Source: Nocardioides sp. WS12 (lineage in GTDB: Bacteria; Actinomycetota; Actinomycetes; Propionibacteriales; Nocardioidaceae). Taken from it: DNA of 64,000 bases. Both the position numbers and the translations under genes were made by a program. The number at the start of each line of letters is the position of its first letter. Position 1 is the stretch's first letter. Location of the stretch: positions 3,038,001-3,102,000 of the forward strand of contig NZ_CP053928.1 in assembly GCF_014108865.1 (NCBI RefSeq), given 5' to 3'. A model generated the notes under the pieces. It was not told where the DNA came from. It saw only the letters and a program-made list of their open reading frames with translations, and ran no database searches. Positions 24,745 through 32,947 of this stretch are shown in pieces.

Positions 24745-25626
24745 ATGCGTCCGTGGACCCAGGTTCCGCCCCAGTCGGGGCGCCGTTTCGTGATCACCGG
24801 CTCCAACGGGGGCCTCGGTCTGGAGACCGCCCGGATCCTCGGCTCCCGCGGTGCGGAGGTCGTGATGGCGTGCCGCAGCATCGAGAAGGGTGAGGCGGCC
24901 GCTCGGACCGTTCCCGGCCACGACAAGGGCCGGGTGCAGGTGCGCCAGATCGACGTCAGTGACCTCGCGTCGGTGCGGGCGTTCGTGGCCGGCCTGACGG
25001 ATGAGGGCCGACCGGTCGACGTACTCATCAACAACGCGGGGGTGCTCGGTGTCCCGCACGCGTTGTCGGCCGAGGGGGTCGAGATGCACTTCGCGACCAA
25101 TTATCTCGGCCACTTCGCGCTGACGCAGGGGTTGCTGCCGCTGTTGACCGACCGGGTCGTGGTTATCAGTTCACGCGAACACCGGTCAGGGGAGATCGAT
25201 CTCGACGACCTGGCGTGGGAGCGGCGCCCGTATCGCGCATTCGGGGCCTATGGCGCGTCGAAGCTGGCCGACCTGCTCTTCATGAGGGAACTGGACCGTC
25301 GCCTGCAGGCCGAGGGGTCCCCGGTGCGCTCGGTGGGCGCGCATCCCGGAGCATCGGCCACGTCGATCACGAGCGGTTCCGGCAACCCGGTCGTCACGGC
25401 GATCGGTCACTACGGCCAGCGGCTGGTCGGCATGCCTGCGTGGCGCGGCGCTCTGTGCTCGGTCTACGCCGCCACGATGGACATCCCCGGTGGCACGTAC
25501 ATCGGTCCGCACGGGCTGACCGAGCTCTGGGGCTGGCCCGCGCCCGCGCGGATGTCACCCAAGGCCGGCGACGAGGTCCTCGCCGCCGCCCTGTGGGAGA
25601 AGTCGGTCGATCTCAGCCGACCTTGA
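24745..25626 (+). CDS. short-chain dehydrogenase/reductase
   Basis: A 293-residue SDR with the cofactor motif TGSNGGLGLETA near the N-terminus, NNAGVLG, and catalytic Ser plus Tyr-x3-Lys (YGASK). An in-frame ATG at 24727 would add six residues. Sequence style is that of retinol dehydrogenase-like SDRs (RVVVISSREHRSGEIDLDDL), usually NADP-dependent and acting on lipophilic alcohols or ketones. The substrate cannot be read. Its last 14 bases overlap the convergent cyclophilin gene. Confidence 0.82.
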   Translation: MRPWTQVPPQSGRRFVITGSNGGLGLETARILGSRGAEVVMACRSIEKGEAAARTVPGHDKGRVQVRQIDVSDLASVRAFVAGLTDEGRPVDVLINNAGVLGVPHALSAEGVEMHFATNYLGHFALTQGLLPLLTDRVVVISSREHRSGEIDLDDLAWERRPYRAFGAYGASKLADLLFMRELDRRLQAEGSPVRSVGAHPGASATSITSGSGNPVVTAIGHYGQRLVGMPAWRGALCSVYAATMDIPGGTYIGPHGLTELWGWPAPARMSPKAGDEVLAAALWEKSVDLSRP

Positions 25627-26383
25627 TGCTCTGGAAGGTGACCGGGGTGTTCGGCCGGCCGCCGCCGCTGTCGGCCCAGAAGCCGTCGTTGCCCGACGCG
25701 GTGGCCTTGAGCAGGGTCTTGAGGGACGCGTCGTCGAGCTTGCCCCACACCGTGTAGGACGGCGGGAAGCTCGAGTCGCCGAAGACGATGAAGAACTGGC
25801 CGCCGCCGGAGTTCGGGGCGCCGGTGTTCGCCATCGCGAGGGTGCCGGCGGGGTAGGTCTCGGTGCCGTCGACCTCGTCGGGGATCGTGTAACCGGGGCT
25901 GCTGGAGCCGGTCTGCGAGTCGGGCGTAGCCGCCTTCGGGTCGAAGAACGGGTCACCGCACTGCAGGAACTCGAAGCCCGGGTCGTTGCCCTGGCGGTGG
26001 CACGAGGTGTTGTCGTAGTAGCCCTGCTCGGCCAGCGACGCGAACGACGCCACGGTGCACGGCGCCTTGTCGGCGTCGAGGATCAGCGTCAGGTCACCCA
26101 CGGACGTCTTCAGGACCGCCGGGACCTGTCCCTTGTACGGCGACGTCGCGGCGGGCGGCTTGACGTCACGCGCAGGCGCGCCGGCGACCTCCCACGCGCA
26201 AGGAGTGCCGGCGCCGGACGTCTCCGTGGCGGCGGGCGAGGTCGGGTCCGAGGTCGGGTCCGACTCGGACGTGGCCTCGGTCGGACTGGTGTCGTCACTC
26301 GCCTTCGTGTCGTCGTCACCGCAGGCGGTGAGGCTGGCGAGCAGGAGCAGGGCCGGGACTCCGGCGAGCAGGCGGGAACGCAT
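25613..26383 (-). CDS. cyclophilin-type peptidyl-prolyl isomerase lipoprotein
   Basis: A 256-residue lipoprotein: signal LLAGVPALLLLASLTAC with Cys21 as the lipidation site, a Thr/Ser/Asp-rich linker to residue 65, then a cyclophilin domain (LILDADKAPCTVASFASLAE, YYDNTSCHR, FEFLQCGDP, MANTGAPNSGGGQFFIVFGD). This set of motifs is typical of the actinobacterial extracytoplasmic cyclophilins. It should help fold exported proteins at the outer face of the membrane. Some residues of the classical human CypA active site are changed, so isomerase activity is not certain. Confidence 0.85.
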   Translation of the reverse strand: MRSRLLAGVPALLLLASLTACGDDDTKASDDTSPTEATSESDPTSDPTSPAATETSGAGTPCAWEVAGAPARDVKPPAATSPYKGQVPAVLKTSVGDLTLILDADKAPCTVASFASLAEQGYYDNTSCHRQGNDPGFEFLQCGDPFFDPKAATPDSQTGSSSPGYTIPDEVDGTETYPAGTLAMANTGAPNSGGGQFFIVFGDSSFPPSYTVWGKLDDASLKTLLKATASGNDGFWADSGGGRPNTPVTFQSIKVG

Positions 26384-26434
26384 GGGCGGAATCGTACGCA
26401 GACGACCTGAGCCCGCGCGGCGTAGGTTGGCAGC

Positions 26435-27304
26435 ATGGACCTGGGCATCCACTACGCGACGTTCACGACACCCGCATGGGAGACCACACTGGTCGACCAC
26501 CTGATCGCCACGGCGAAGGTCGCCGACGAGGGCGGGATCTCGCTCTTCACGGTCATGGACCACTACTTCCAGATGGTCGACTTCGGCGGTCCGTTCGAGC
26601 CGATGCTCGAGGGCTACACGACGCTCGGCTATCTGGCGGGAGTCACCGAGCGGGTGAACCTCAGCCTGTTGGTGACCGGCGTGACGTACCGCCGTCCCGG
26701 CCTCCTGGCGAAGATCGTGTCGAGCCTGGATGTGCTCTCGCGCGGTCGAGCGCAGCTCGGTATCGGCGCTGCCTGGTACGACCGCGAGCACGACGGGCTC
26801 GGCGTACCCTTCCCGCCGCTGGCGGAGCGCTTCGAGCGGCTCGAGGAGACGATCCGGATCGTCGAGCAGATGTGGAGCGACAACGACGGTCCGTTCGAGG
26901 GAGCCCACTACCAACTGGCCGAGACGATCTGCCTCCCGAAGCCGGTGCGGGGGCGGGTGCCGCTGATGATCGGCGGCCAGGGCGAGCGCAAGACCCTGCG
27001 GATGGTCGCCCAGTACGCCGACGCCTGCAACCTGTTCACGGGGGAGGGCGTGCCCGGCGTCGCGAAGAAGCTCGAGGTGCTTCGCCGCCACTGCGACGAG
27101 CTGGATCGCGACTACGACGCGATCCGCAAGACCATCCTCTACTTCGGTGACCCGGTCGCCGAACCCGACACCTTCGTCCGCGACATGGAGGAGTACGCCG
27201 CCCTGGGGGTCACCCTCGCCGCGATGATGGCGCCGGCGGCCGATCCGGCGGCATGGGCGACCGCGGTCGTCGAACAGGCACTGCCTCGAGTGAAGGACCT
27301 CTGA
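26435..27304 (+). CDS. LLM-class F420-dependent oxidoreductase
   Basis: A 289-residue luciferase-like (TIM-barrel) protein of the F420-dependent type common in actinobacteria. Visible are the start LGIHYATFTTPAWETTLVDH, AKVADEGGISLFTVMDHYFQ, NLSLLVTGVTYRRPGLLAK, GRAQLGIGAAWYDREHDGLG and PLMIGGQGERKTLRM. Such enzymes use coenzyme F420 or flavin; the substrate is not known. It ends 21 bases before the ABC-F gene on the same strand. Confidence 0.85.
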   Translation: MDLGIHYATFTTPAWETTLVDHLIATAKVADEGGISLFTVMDHYFQMVDFGGPFEPMLEGYTTLGYLAGVTERVNLSLLVTGVTYRRPGLLAKIVSSLDVLSRGRAQLGIGAAWYDREHDGLGVPFPPLAERFERLEETIRIVEQMWSDNDGPFEGAHYQLAETICLPKPVRGRVPLMIGGQGERKTLRMVAQYADACNLFTGEGVPGVAKKLEVLRRHCDELDRDYDAIRKTILYFGDPVAEPDTFVRDMEEYAALGVTLAAMMAPAADPAAWATAVVEQALPRVKDL

Positions 27305-27325
27305 CGGCCCGGCTAACCTCACCGG

Positions 27326-28969
27326 GTGAGCGCGACGATCAAGGCTGCAGGACTGGCCGCAGGACATGGCGCCACGGCGCTCTTCTCGGGGCTGGACCTG
27401 GTGATCGGACCGCGCGACGTGGTGGGTCTGGTCGGCCCCAACGGCGCGGGCAAGTCGACGTTGCTGCGCACCCTGGCGGGCGAGATCCCGCCCGAGGAGG
27501 GCACCGTCACGGTCACACCCGCCTCCGCCCTCATCGGCTACCTGCCCCAGGAGACGGAGCGCCGCGAGGGCGAGACCGTGCGCGGGTTCCTCGCCCGTCG
27601 TACCGGCGTCGCGGAGGCGCAGGCCGCGTTCGATGCCGCGACGGCGCGGCTGGAAGCAGGGGACGCGGGAGCCGATGACGAGTACGCCGATGCCCTCGAG
27701 CGCTGGCTCGCCCTCGGTGCACCAGACCTGGACGAACGGGCTGACGCCATTGCAGCGGATGTCGGCCTTGCCGTCGACCTGGACCAGTTGATGACCTCGC
27801 TCTCGGGTGGACAGGCCGCGCGAGCGGGACTCGCCAGTCTGTTGTTGTCGCGGTACGACGTGTTCCTGCTCGACGAGCCGACCAACGACCTCGACCTCGA
27901 CGGCCTCGACCGGCTGGAGCGCTTCGTCGCCGACCTGGGCGAGGCGGCGGTCATCGTGAGCCACGACCGCGAGTTCCTCGCCCGCACCGTGAACCGGATC
28001 GTCGAGCTCGACCTCCACCAGCGAGCGATCAACATCTACGGCGGCGGTTACGACGCGTGGCTCCAGGAGCGCGAGATCGCCCGCCGCCACGCCCGGGAGG
28101 CCTACGACGAGTACGCCGACACCGTCTCCGGCCTGCAGGCGCGCGCCAACATGCAGCGGAACTGGGCGGCGCAGGGCGTGCGCAACGCTCGACGCAACAT
28201 CAACAACGAGCCCGACAAGTCGGTCCGCAAGTACCGCGTCAACTCCAGCGAGAAGCAGGCGTCGAAGGTTCGCCAGTCCGAGAAGGCGCTCGAACGACTC
28301 GAAGAGGTCGAGGAGCCCCGCAAGGAGTGGGACCTGCGGATGGAGATCGCCGCGGCGCCCCGCTCCGGTGCCGTCACTGCGGCCCTGCGGGACGCCGTCG
28401 TACGACGAGGCGACTTCACGTTCGGACCGGTGACGCTGGAGATCGGCTGGGCCGAGAAGGTCGCCATCACCGGCGCCAATGGCTCTGGCAAGTCGACACT
28501 GCTCGCTGCGCTGCTCGGCCGGATCCCGCTGGACGAGGGTCAGTCACACCTCGGTCCCGGTGTCGTCGTGGGCGAAGTGGACCAGGCTCGGCGACTGTTC
28601 GAAGGCGATGAGCCACTGGTCGATGCGTTCCAGCGGCACGTGCCAGACCTTGCACCGGAGCCGGTGCGCACCCTCCTCGCGAAGTTCGGTCTGAAGACGG
28701 ACCATGTCGTGCGGTCGGCCGCGACCCTGTCGCCGGGGGAGCGGACCCGTGCGGCGCTCGCACTGCTGCAGGCCAGGGGAGTGAACCTGCTGGTCCTCGA
28801 CGAGCCGACCAACCACCTCGATCTGCCCGCGATCGAGCAACTCGAGTCCGCCCTCGCCGACTACCCCGGCACGCTGCTGTTGGTCACTCACGACCGGCGG
28901 ATGCTGTCAGCGGTGGCGACCACCCGTGAACTACGCGTCGAGAACGGCCGCGTGTCAGAGCGATCCTGA
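27326..28969 (+). CDS. ABC-F family ATPase (ribosome-associated)
   Basis: A 547-residue soluble protein with two ATPase domains and no membrane part. Walker A motifs are GPNGAGKST and GANGSGKST; signatures are LSGGQAARA and LSPGERTRA; both D-E-P-T-N motifs are present (LLDEPTNDLDLDGL, VLDEPTNHLDLPAI). A charged linker with many Arg/Lys lies between the domains at about residues 250-330. ABC-F proteins act on the ribosomal E site in translation control or antibiotic protection. This one cannot be assigned to a resistance subtype by eye. The start is GTG. A palindromic terminator covers the stop. Confidence 0.85.
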   Translation: MSATIKAAGLAAGHGATALFSGLDLVIGPRDVVGLVGPNGAGKSTLLRTLAGEIPPEEGTVTVTPASALIGYLPQETERREGETVRGFLARRTGVAEAQAAFDAATARLEAGDAGADDEYADALERWLALGAPDLDERADAIAADVGLAVDLDQLMTSLSGGQAARAGLASLLLSRYDVFLLDEPTNDLDLDGLDRLERFVADLGEAAVIVSHDREFLARTVNRIVELDLHQRAINIYGGGYDAWLQEREIARRHAREAYDEYADTVSGLQARANMQRNWAAQGVRNARRNINNEPDKSVRKYRVNSSEKQASKVRQSEKALERLEEVEEPRKEWDLRMEIAAAPRSGAVTAALRDAVVRRGDFTFGPVTLEIGWAEKVAITGANGSGKSTLLAALLGRIPLDEGQSHLGPGVVVGEVDQARRLFEGDEPLVDAFQRHVPDLAPEPVRTLLAKFGLKTDHVVRSAATLSPGERTRAALALLQARGVNLLVLDEPTNHLDLPAIEQLESALADYPGTLLLVTHDRRMLSAVATTRELRVENGRVSERS

Positions 28970-28981
28970 CGTCAGGTCGCT
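28959..28981. terminator. bidirectional terminator hairpin between convergent genes
   Basis: The 12-bp palindrome CCTGACGTCAGG (28965-28976) is flanked by AGCGA (28959-28963) and TCGCT (28977-28981), giving a stem with one bulged T. It overlaps the stop codons of both the ABC-F gene and the convergent VOC gene. There is no U-tract. Confidence 0.6.
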
Positions 28982-29364
28982 CGCTGTGCGCCCTGGAACA
29001 GTTCGACGAGGTTGCCGGATGGATCGGCCAGGAGGATCTGGCTGCCGCCAGGACCGGAGACCAGGTCGCTCACGAAGGACAGCCCGGCTTCGCCGAGACG
29101 AACGATCTCGGCCTCGAGGTCATCGACGACGAGATGGATCCGGTTGCGACCAGGGGAGGCCGCGAGGTCCGGGGGAGTGGCTCGGGCTCCTGAACTGGCC
29201 GCGCCGGACAGCAGCAGCCGCAGGACGCCGCGCCTGACGTCAGCAAATGCCGGTGCAGCGCTCATGGCGAGCGTGAAACCCAGATGCTCGGTGTAGAACG
29301 TGATGGAGGCGTCGACGTCGTCCACGAGGTACCGCACGCTGACGAGATTCTCCGGAGCGTTCAT
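28972..29364 (-). CDS. VOC (glyoxalase/bleomycin-resistance) family protein
   Basis: A 130-residue single-domain VOC protein with two beta-alpha-beta-beta-beta halves (VRYLVDDVDASITFYTEHLG; IHLVVDDLEAEIVRLGEAGL, then LLADPSGNLVELFQ). Likely metal ligands are the His of IHLVV and the Glu of NLVELF. Families include glyoxalase I, dioxygenases and antibiotic-sequestering proteins, and the sequence does not decide. It is a lone gene on the minus strand. Confidence 0.75.
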   Translation of the reverse strand: MNAPENLVSVRYLVDDVDASITFYTEHLGFTLAMSAAPAFADVRRGVLRLLLSGAASSGARATPPDLAASPGRNRIHLVVDDLEAEIVRLGEAGLSFVSDLVSGPGGSQILLADPSGNLVELFQGAQRAT

Positions 29365-29441
29365 GGGTCCACCGTATTCTTCGGCGCGGATTGAGCACAG
29401 GTGCTCGTTTGGAAACCGGGCGCCGAGCCGATACTCGGAAC

Positions 29442-30605
29442 ATGAACTCTGGCGCCAGCGTGGGGGAGACCCCGACTCCCGAGAAGTACCGTCGCATCCC
29501 GCTGTACCGGCACCCGCTGCTGGCGCCGGCCGCATCGATGATCCTTGGGCTCGGGAGCCTCGTTGCGGTCCTCTGCTTCCACTTCCCGGAACTGCTGACC
29601 AGCCAGGAGTTCCGCGCGGTCTACAGCGAAGGTTTCGCGCGACGACTGCTGCTCGTCGCGCTGTCGTTCGCGTTCATCGCAGGAACCCTGGCGATCCTGC
29701 GCGACCAGCACAAGCGCCTGGCCTTCATCGGTGTCGGGTCGGCCACCATCGCCGTACTGGCTGGGGGATCGGACGTCCAGTTCGAAACCATCGGCAAGAC
29801 GCCGTACTCGCTTGGTCTCGACTGGTTCGTCCTGTCGCTGTTCTTCTCCGCATTGGTCTTCATTCCGCTCGAGCACCACTTCGCTCGACGGCCGCTCCCG
29901 GTGTTGCGTCCCGGTTGGCGGACTGACGCGGCGTACTTCTTCATGTCGCACGTGCTGGTGCAGTTCATCCTGATCACGGTCACCGCATCCACCAGCGTGG
30001 TCGTCGAATCGGTGGAGATCGGGGGAGTCCAGGACTGGGTGGGCGGGCTGCCCTTCGTTGGACAGTTCTTCCTCGCTGTGTTCGCCGCCGATGTCGCCCA
30101 GGCCGGTCTGCACCGCGTCTACCACCGGGTGATGGTCCTGTGGCGTTTCCACGCGGTCCACCACTCGAGCCCGGAGCTCGACTGGCTGGCTGGGTCGCGG
30201 GTGCACCTCATCGAAACCATCCTGACCCGCTCGACCGTGCTGCTTCCGCTGCTCCTTCTAGGATTTTCCCAGGAGGCCGTCAACGCGTACGCCGTCCTCG
30301 TGGGCCTCCAGGCCGTGATCGCGCACGCCAACATCGGCATCAAGTTCGGCTGGCTCGAGTACGTCATCACGCTGCCGCGCTACCACCACTGGCACCACGC
30401 CCGCCACATCGACTACTGGGATCGCAACTATGCGATCCACCTGCCCGTGGTCGACATGCTGATGGGCTCGTTCAAGCTCCCGCGCGACGGAAGCTGGCCC
30501 GAGGAGTACGGCGTCCTCAAGCCGGAGACGGTGCCCAACGGATTCGTTGCTCAGCACCTGATGCCGTTCCGGGGCACCAAGGAGTACAGCGACTACGTGT
30601 CGTAG
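29442..30605 (+). CDS. sterol desaturase/fatty acid hydroxylase family membrane protein
   Basis: A 387-residue membrane di-iron enzyme. Seven or so hydrophobic segments fill residues 30-230. The histidine boxes are HRVYH, HAVHH and HHWHH, plus HIDYWDRNY, as in ERG3/fatty acid hydroxylases, which use non-haem iron and O2 on C-H bonds of lipids. The ATG at 29442 is the first start that gives the full membrane part. A C-terminal cytosolic tail ends with TKEYSDYVS. Substrate unknown; hopanoid, carotenoid or fatty-acid substrates are possible. It ends 32 bases before the antitoxin gene. Confidence 0.8.
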   Translation: MNSGASVGETPTPEKYRRIPLYRHPLLAPAASMILGLGSLVAVLCFHFPELLTSQEFRAVYSEGFARRLLLVALSFAFIAGTLAILRDQHKRLAFIGVGSATIAVLAGGSDVQFETIGKTPYSLGLDWFVLSLFFSALVFIPLEHHFARRPLPVLRPGWRTDAAYFFMSHVLVQFILITVTASTSVVVESVEIGGVQDWVGGLPFVGQFFLAVFAADVAQAGLHRVYHRVMVLWRFHAVHHSSPELDWLAGSRVHLIETILTRSTVLLPLLLLGFSQEAVNAYAVLVGLQAVIAHANIGIKFGWLEYVITLPRYHHWHHARHIDYWDRNYAIHLPVVDMLMGSFKLPRDGSWPEEYGVLKPETVPNGFVAQHLMPFRGTKEYSDYVS

Positions 30606-30613
30606 CACCCTGA

Positions 30614-30639
30614 ATCCCAAAGTGGTACCATCTTGGGAT
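30614..30639 (+). promoter_or_regulatory. palindromic operator over the antitoxin start codon
   Basis: ATCCCAA (30614-30620) pairs with TTGGGAT (30633-30639) around the palindromic core TGGTACCA (30623-30630), leaving two mismatched dinucleotides. The last two bases are within the ATG of the antitoxin gene. TACCAT at 30626-30631 could act as a -10 element, predicting a leaderless or near-leaderless message. The placement fits an autorepressed toxin-antitoxin operon. Confidence 0.65.
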
Positions 30640-30856
30640 GAGTGTCCAGATCGCCGTGCGACTGCCCGAGGAACTTGTTGCGTACGTCGACGCCCTCGTC
30701 ACGGACGGTGCCGGCTCCCGTGCTGCGGTGGTGGCGCGTGCGCTGGGCCTCTATCAGCAGCAACTCAGCGCCGAGCGCGACGCGCAGATCCTGGAGTCGT
30801 CGGGGGACTACGACGACTTCGATGACCTGGTCAGCCATGTCGCCGTTGGCGACTGA
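30638..30856 (+). CDS. mazE: MazE-type ribbon-helix-helix antitoxin
   Basis: A 72-residue protein. The N-terminal strand SVQIAVRLPEELVAYVDALV and following helices (SRAAVVARALGLYQQQL) are a ribbon-helix-helix DNA-binding fold. The acidic C-terminus (ESSGDYDDFDDLVSHVA) is the usual toxin-neutralising tail. Its TGA overlaps the toxin ATG by one base. A palindrome over its own start codon is its likely binding site. No Shine-Dalgarno sequence is visible, supporting a leaderless transcript. Confidence 0.8.
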   Translation: MSVQIAVRLPEELVAYVDALVTDGAGSRAAVVARALGLYQQQLSAERDAQILESSGDYDDFDDLVSHVAVGD

Positions 30857-31158
30857 TGCGCGACATCCACATCGCCCACCTCGACAAGGCGCGCCCGGTT
30901 CTGGTGCTGACACGGGAACCGGTCCGCGGCGCCATGCGCCGGGTCACGGTTGCGCTTATCACCTCGACGGCCAAGGGACTGAGCACCGAGGTGCCGGTCG
31001 GTCCCGCCAACGGCCTCGAGGAATCGTGTGTCGTCAGCTGCGACAACATCATCACGATCGACAAGCGTTCGCTCGGCCGGCACGTCGGTTTCTTCTTCGA
31101 TCGTCAGGAAGCCGATCTCGCAGCAGCGATCGTGAGCGCTTTTGCTCTGCGGTCGTAG
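30856..31158 (+). CDS. mazF: MazF/PemK-type mRNA interferase toxin
   Basis: A 100-residue MazF-like RNase. Family features seen are the start DIHIAHLDKARPVLVLTREPV, the strand VTVALITSTAKGLSTEVPVG and the conserved block SCVVSCDNIITIDKRSLGRH, ending with a helix. MazF cleaves mRNA at short motifs when the antitoxin is degraded. Its start overlaps the antitoxin stop (TGATG), ensuring coupled translation. The length is a little short of the usual 110-120 residues but the fold elements look complete. Confidence 0.85.
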   Translation: MRDIHIAHLDKARPVLVLTREPVRGAMRRVTVALITSTAKGLSTEVPVGPANGLEESCVVSCDNIITIDKRSLGRHVGFFFDRQEADLAAAIVSAFALRS

Positions 31159-31197
31159 GCCACCGAGGCTCGGGAGAGGGCCTTCCGTCGATGTAAT

Positions 31198-31212
31198 GTG
31201 ACATAATGTCAC
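31198..31212. other. short AT-rich palindrome between convergent genes
   Basis: GTGACAT (31198-31204) and ATGTCAC (31206-31212) are perfect arms around one base, in an unusually AT-rich patch between mazF and the convergent membrane-protein gene. It looks like a transcription-factor operator but lies between two 3' ends. Role unknown. Confidence 0.4.
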
Positions 31213-31223
31213 TTATCGGCGGT

Positions 31224-32021
31224 TTACTGACCCCGCTCCAGGATGATCCGGCTGGCGATGAATTCGCCATCGATGCAGGTGACGTCGATCCGCACCGGAG
31301 TGTCGCCCTGAAGCGCCTGAGTCACGATGTCGGGATCGCTGGCGCCGCTGATCTGATCGTTGACGCGGATCTCGACGCGCACGCTGGACCACTCCTTGAA
31401 CGGCAGCGCATCGTTGGTGTCGGCCTGGAGCATCACGACGTACGGCGGCCGCAGGGCCCCGTCGCTCTCGGGCATGGCGCCGTCCACTGACACCCAGTCG
31501 CCGACCAGGCTCTGGGCGCCGCTCTGGGTGCACGCAACCGGTTCGGACAACACCCTCAGCTCAGCGGGTACGGCCGGTTGTCCATCGGCCAACCAGACTG
31601 AGCCCTCGGCGAAGACGGCTGTGGCCGGGTCGACGCCGGGAAGCGTGGATGCCATCGTGCTGCGGTCCTCGACGTCGCCACAGCCAAGCATCGTGCCGGA
31701 GCCGAGACTGCGACCCGGGCGGGGCACGCGCAGGAGCTCGCCATGGCCGACGTAGCGAGTCGTCCCGACCTCCAGGATGGCAGCGCACGACGCCTGTCCG
31801 TCGGAGCCGCCTTCGTCCTCCAGCAACCACCAGGGCGCGGTGGCGCCCACAGCCACGGCTGCGGCAGCCGCGATCGCCGCCAGACGCCACCGGGGCGCGT
31901 GCCCGCGCCGCACACTTTCGGACGAAGATGCGGCCGTGCTGGACTGGACACCACGAAAGGTCGGCGCGAGCTCCGCGGCCCGGGCGAGGTCCTCCTTGAG
32001 CCGGGTCTCGAAGTCAGTCAT
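31224..32021 (-). CDS. membrane-anchored protein cotranscribed with sigma factor (possible anti-sigma)
   Basis: A 265-residue protein: a cytosolic N-terminal part of about 50 residues (MTDFETRLKEDLARAAELAP), one transmembrane segment (LAAIAAAAAVAVGATAPWWL), and an extracytoplasmic domain with four cysteines. No zinc-type anti-sigma motif (HxxxCxxC) is present. The start lies inside the sigma gene (eight-base overlap), so coexpression with the sigma factor is strong. Anti-sigma or regulatory function is inferred only from this arrangement. Confidence 0.65.
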   Translation of the reverse strand: MTDFETRLKEDLARAAELAPTFRGVQSSTAASSSESVRRGHAPRWRLAAIAAAAAVAVGATAPWWLLEDEGGSDGQASCAAILEVGTTRYVGHGELLRVPRPGRSLGSGTMLGCGDVEDRSTMASTLPGVDPATAVFAEGSVWLADGQPAVPAELRVLSEPVACTQSGAQSLVGDWVSVDGAMPESDGALRPPYVVMLQADTNDALPFKEWSSVRVEIRVNDQISGASDPDIVTQALQGDTPVRIDVTCIDGEFIASRIILERGQ

Positions 32022-32562
32022 CGTGGTCTCCTTCGGCCTCTGAGTGTTTGGTGGGGCGTTCGTAGGTCGAGGCGAGCTCGTTCCGAAGCTTCTTGTTGGC
32101 ACGGTGGGCCAACGACCGCACGGTGACGCGCGAACAACCAAGGACTGCGGCGATCTCGGGATCGGGGAGGTCCTCGTAGTAGCGCAGCACGATCACCGCA
32201 CGCTCACGGGCTGACAGTGTTTCCAGCGCGCCCAGGATCGACAGCCGGTCGTCGGATGGGCCTGAGACTGCCTCATGGAGTGGCCCGATCCGGGTCAGAC
32301 CGCGTCGCAGCGTCGAGGCTCGCCTTGCGCCGCTGATCTGTTCATTGAGCAATGCTCGTCGCGCATAGGTGAACGGGTCGTCGAGGTCGTCGATCCCCCG
32401 GGCAGACAAACGCATGAGTACGGTCTGGACGAGGTCCTCGGCCGCCGCGCCGTTCCCTCCGGTGAGAAGAAAAGCGCAACGCAGGAGGCGCTGCCCCTGC
32501 TCCCTCGCAAAGGCCTTAAGGCTTGCCTGATCGGCCGAGCTCGGCGTGCTGATCGTTCTCAC
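32014..32562 (-). CDS. ECF-type RNA polymerase sigma factor (SigE family)
   Basis: A 182-residue ECF sigma factor. Region 2 is seen in RLLRCAFLLTGGNGAAAEDL and QTVLMRLSARGIDDLDDPFT, and region 4 in LSARERAVIVLRYYEDLPDP and EIAAVLGCSRVTVRSLAHRA. The GTG at 32562 is chosen because it overlaps the TGA of the upstream zinc-finger gene as GTGA and follows GGAAAGG. An in-frame GTG at 32574 is an alternative. Downstream it overlaps the membrane-protein gene. The three genes form one operon on the minus strand. Confidence 0.85.
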   Translation of the reverse strand: MRTISTPSSADQASLKAFAREQGQRLLRCAFLLTGGNGAAAEDLVQTVLMRLSARGIDDLDDPFTYARRALLNEQISGARRASTLRRGLTRIGPLHEAVSGPSDDRLSILGALETLSARERAVIVLRYYEDLPDPEIAAVLGCSRVTVRSLAHRANKKLRNELASTYERPTKHSEAEGDHDD

Positions 32563-32939
32563 AACCCTTTCCACGCGTTCGGAGAGCGAACTGTTGCACG
32601 CGCGCACACGATGCACATGGACGCGGTGGGCCGGGCCTCGAGCCGAGCGGTACCGATGTCTCCCCCGCAGGTCTCGCAGGTTCCGTACGTGTTGGCCTCC
32701 CAGCGGGTCAGCGCCGCCTCGGACTCGGCGACCTGGCTGCGTGCCTGCTGGATGAGCGCGTGGAGCTGCGAGCGTTCGAAGGCAATCGTCGCGCCCTCGG
32801 GGTCGTGCTCGTCGTCCGCGTTGGTGTCGCGTGAGGCGGCCACCACGCCGTCGAAGTCCTCGGTCAGGCGGGCGAGCCGGGTGCGTGCAGAGGCCAGTTT
32901 CGACTCCAGCACGTCCCGTTCGCCCGCCGTACCTGACAC
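32559..32939 (-). CDS. TraR/DksA C4-type zinc-finger protein
   Basis: A 126-residue protein with a charged coiled-coil-like N-terminal half (VLESKLASARTRLARLTEDF, then HALIQQARSQVAESEAALTR) and a C-terminal four-cysteine zinc finger (CETC, then CIVC). DksA/TraR proteins insert a coiled coil into the RNA polymerase secondary channel. In actinobacteria such small members are often uncharacterised. It starts with GTG and its stop overlaps the sigma-factor start, which ties the two translationally. It lies eight bases after the YCII gene. Confidence 0.8.
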   Translation of the reverse strand: MSGTAGERDVLESKLASARTRLARLTEDFDGVVAASRDTNADDEHDPEGATIAFERSQLHALIQQARSQVAESEAALTRWEANTYGTCETCGGDIGTARLEARPTASMCIVCARATVRSPNAWKGL

Positions 32940-32947
32940 GAGGACGC

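Noticed and set aside
31197..31213. CRP/FNR-type site (TGTGA...TCAC)
   Set aside because: The spacer is seven bases, not six, and it lies between two gene ends.
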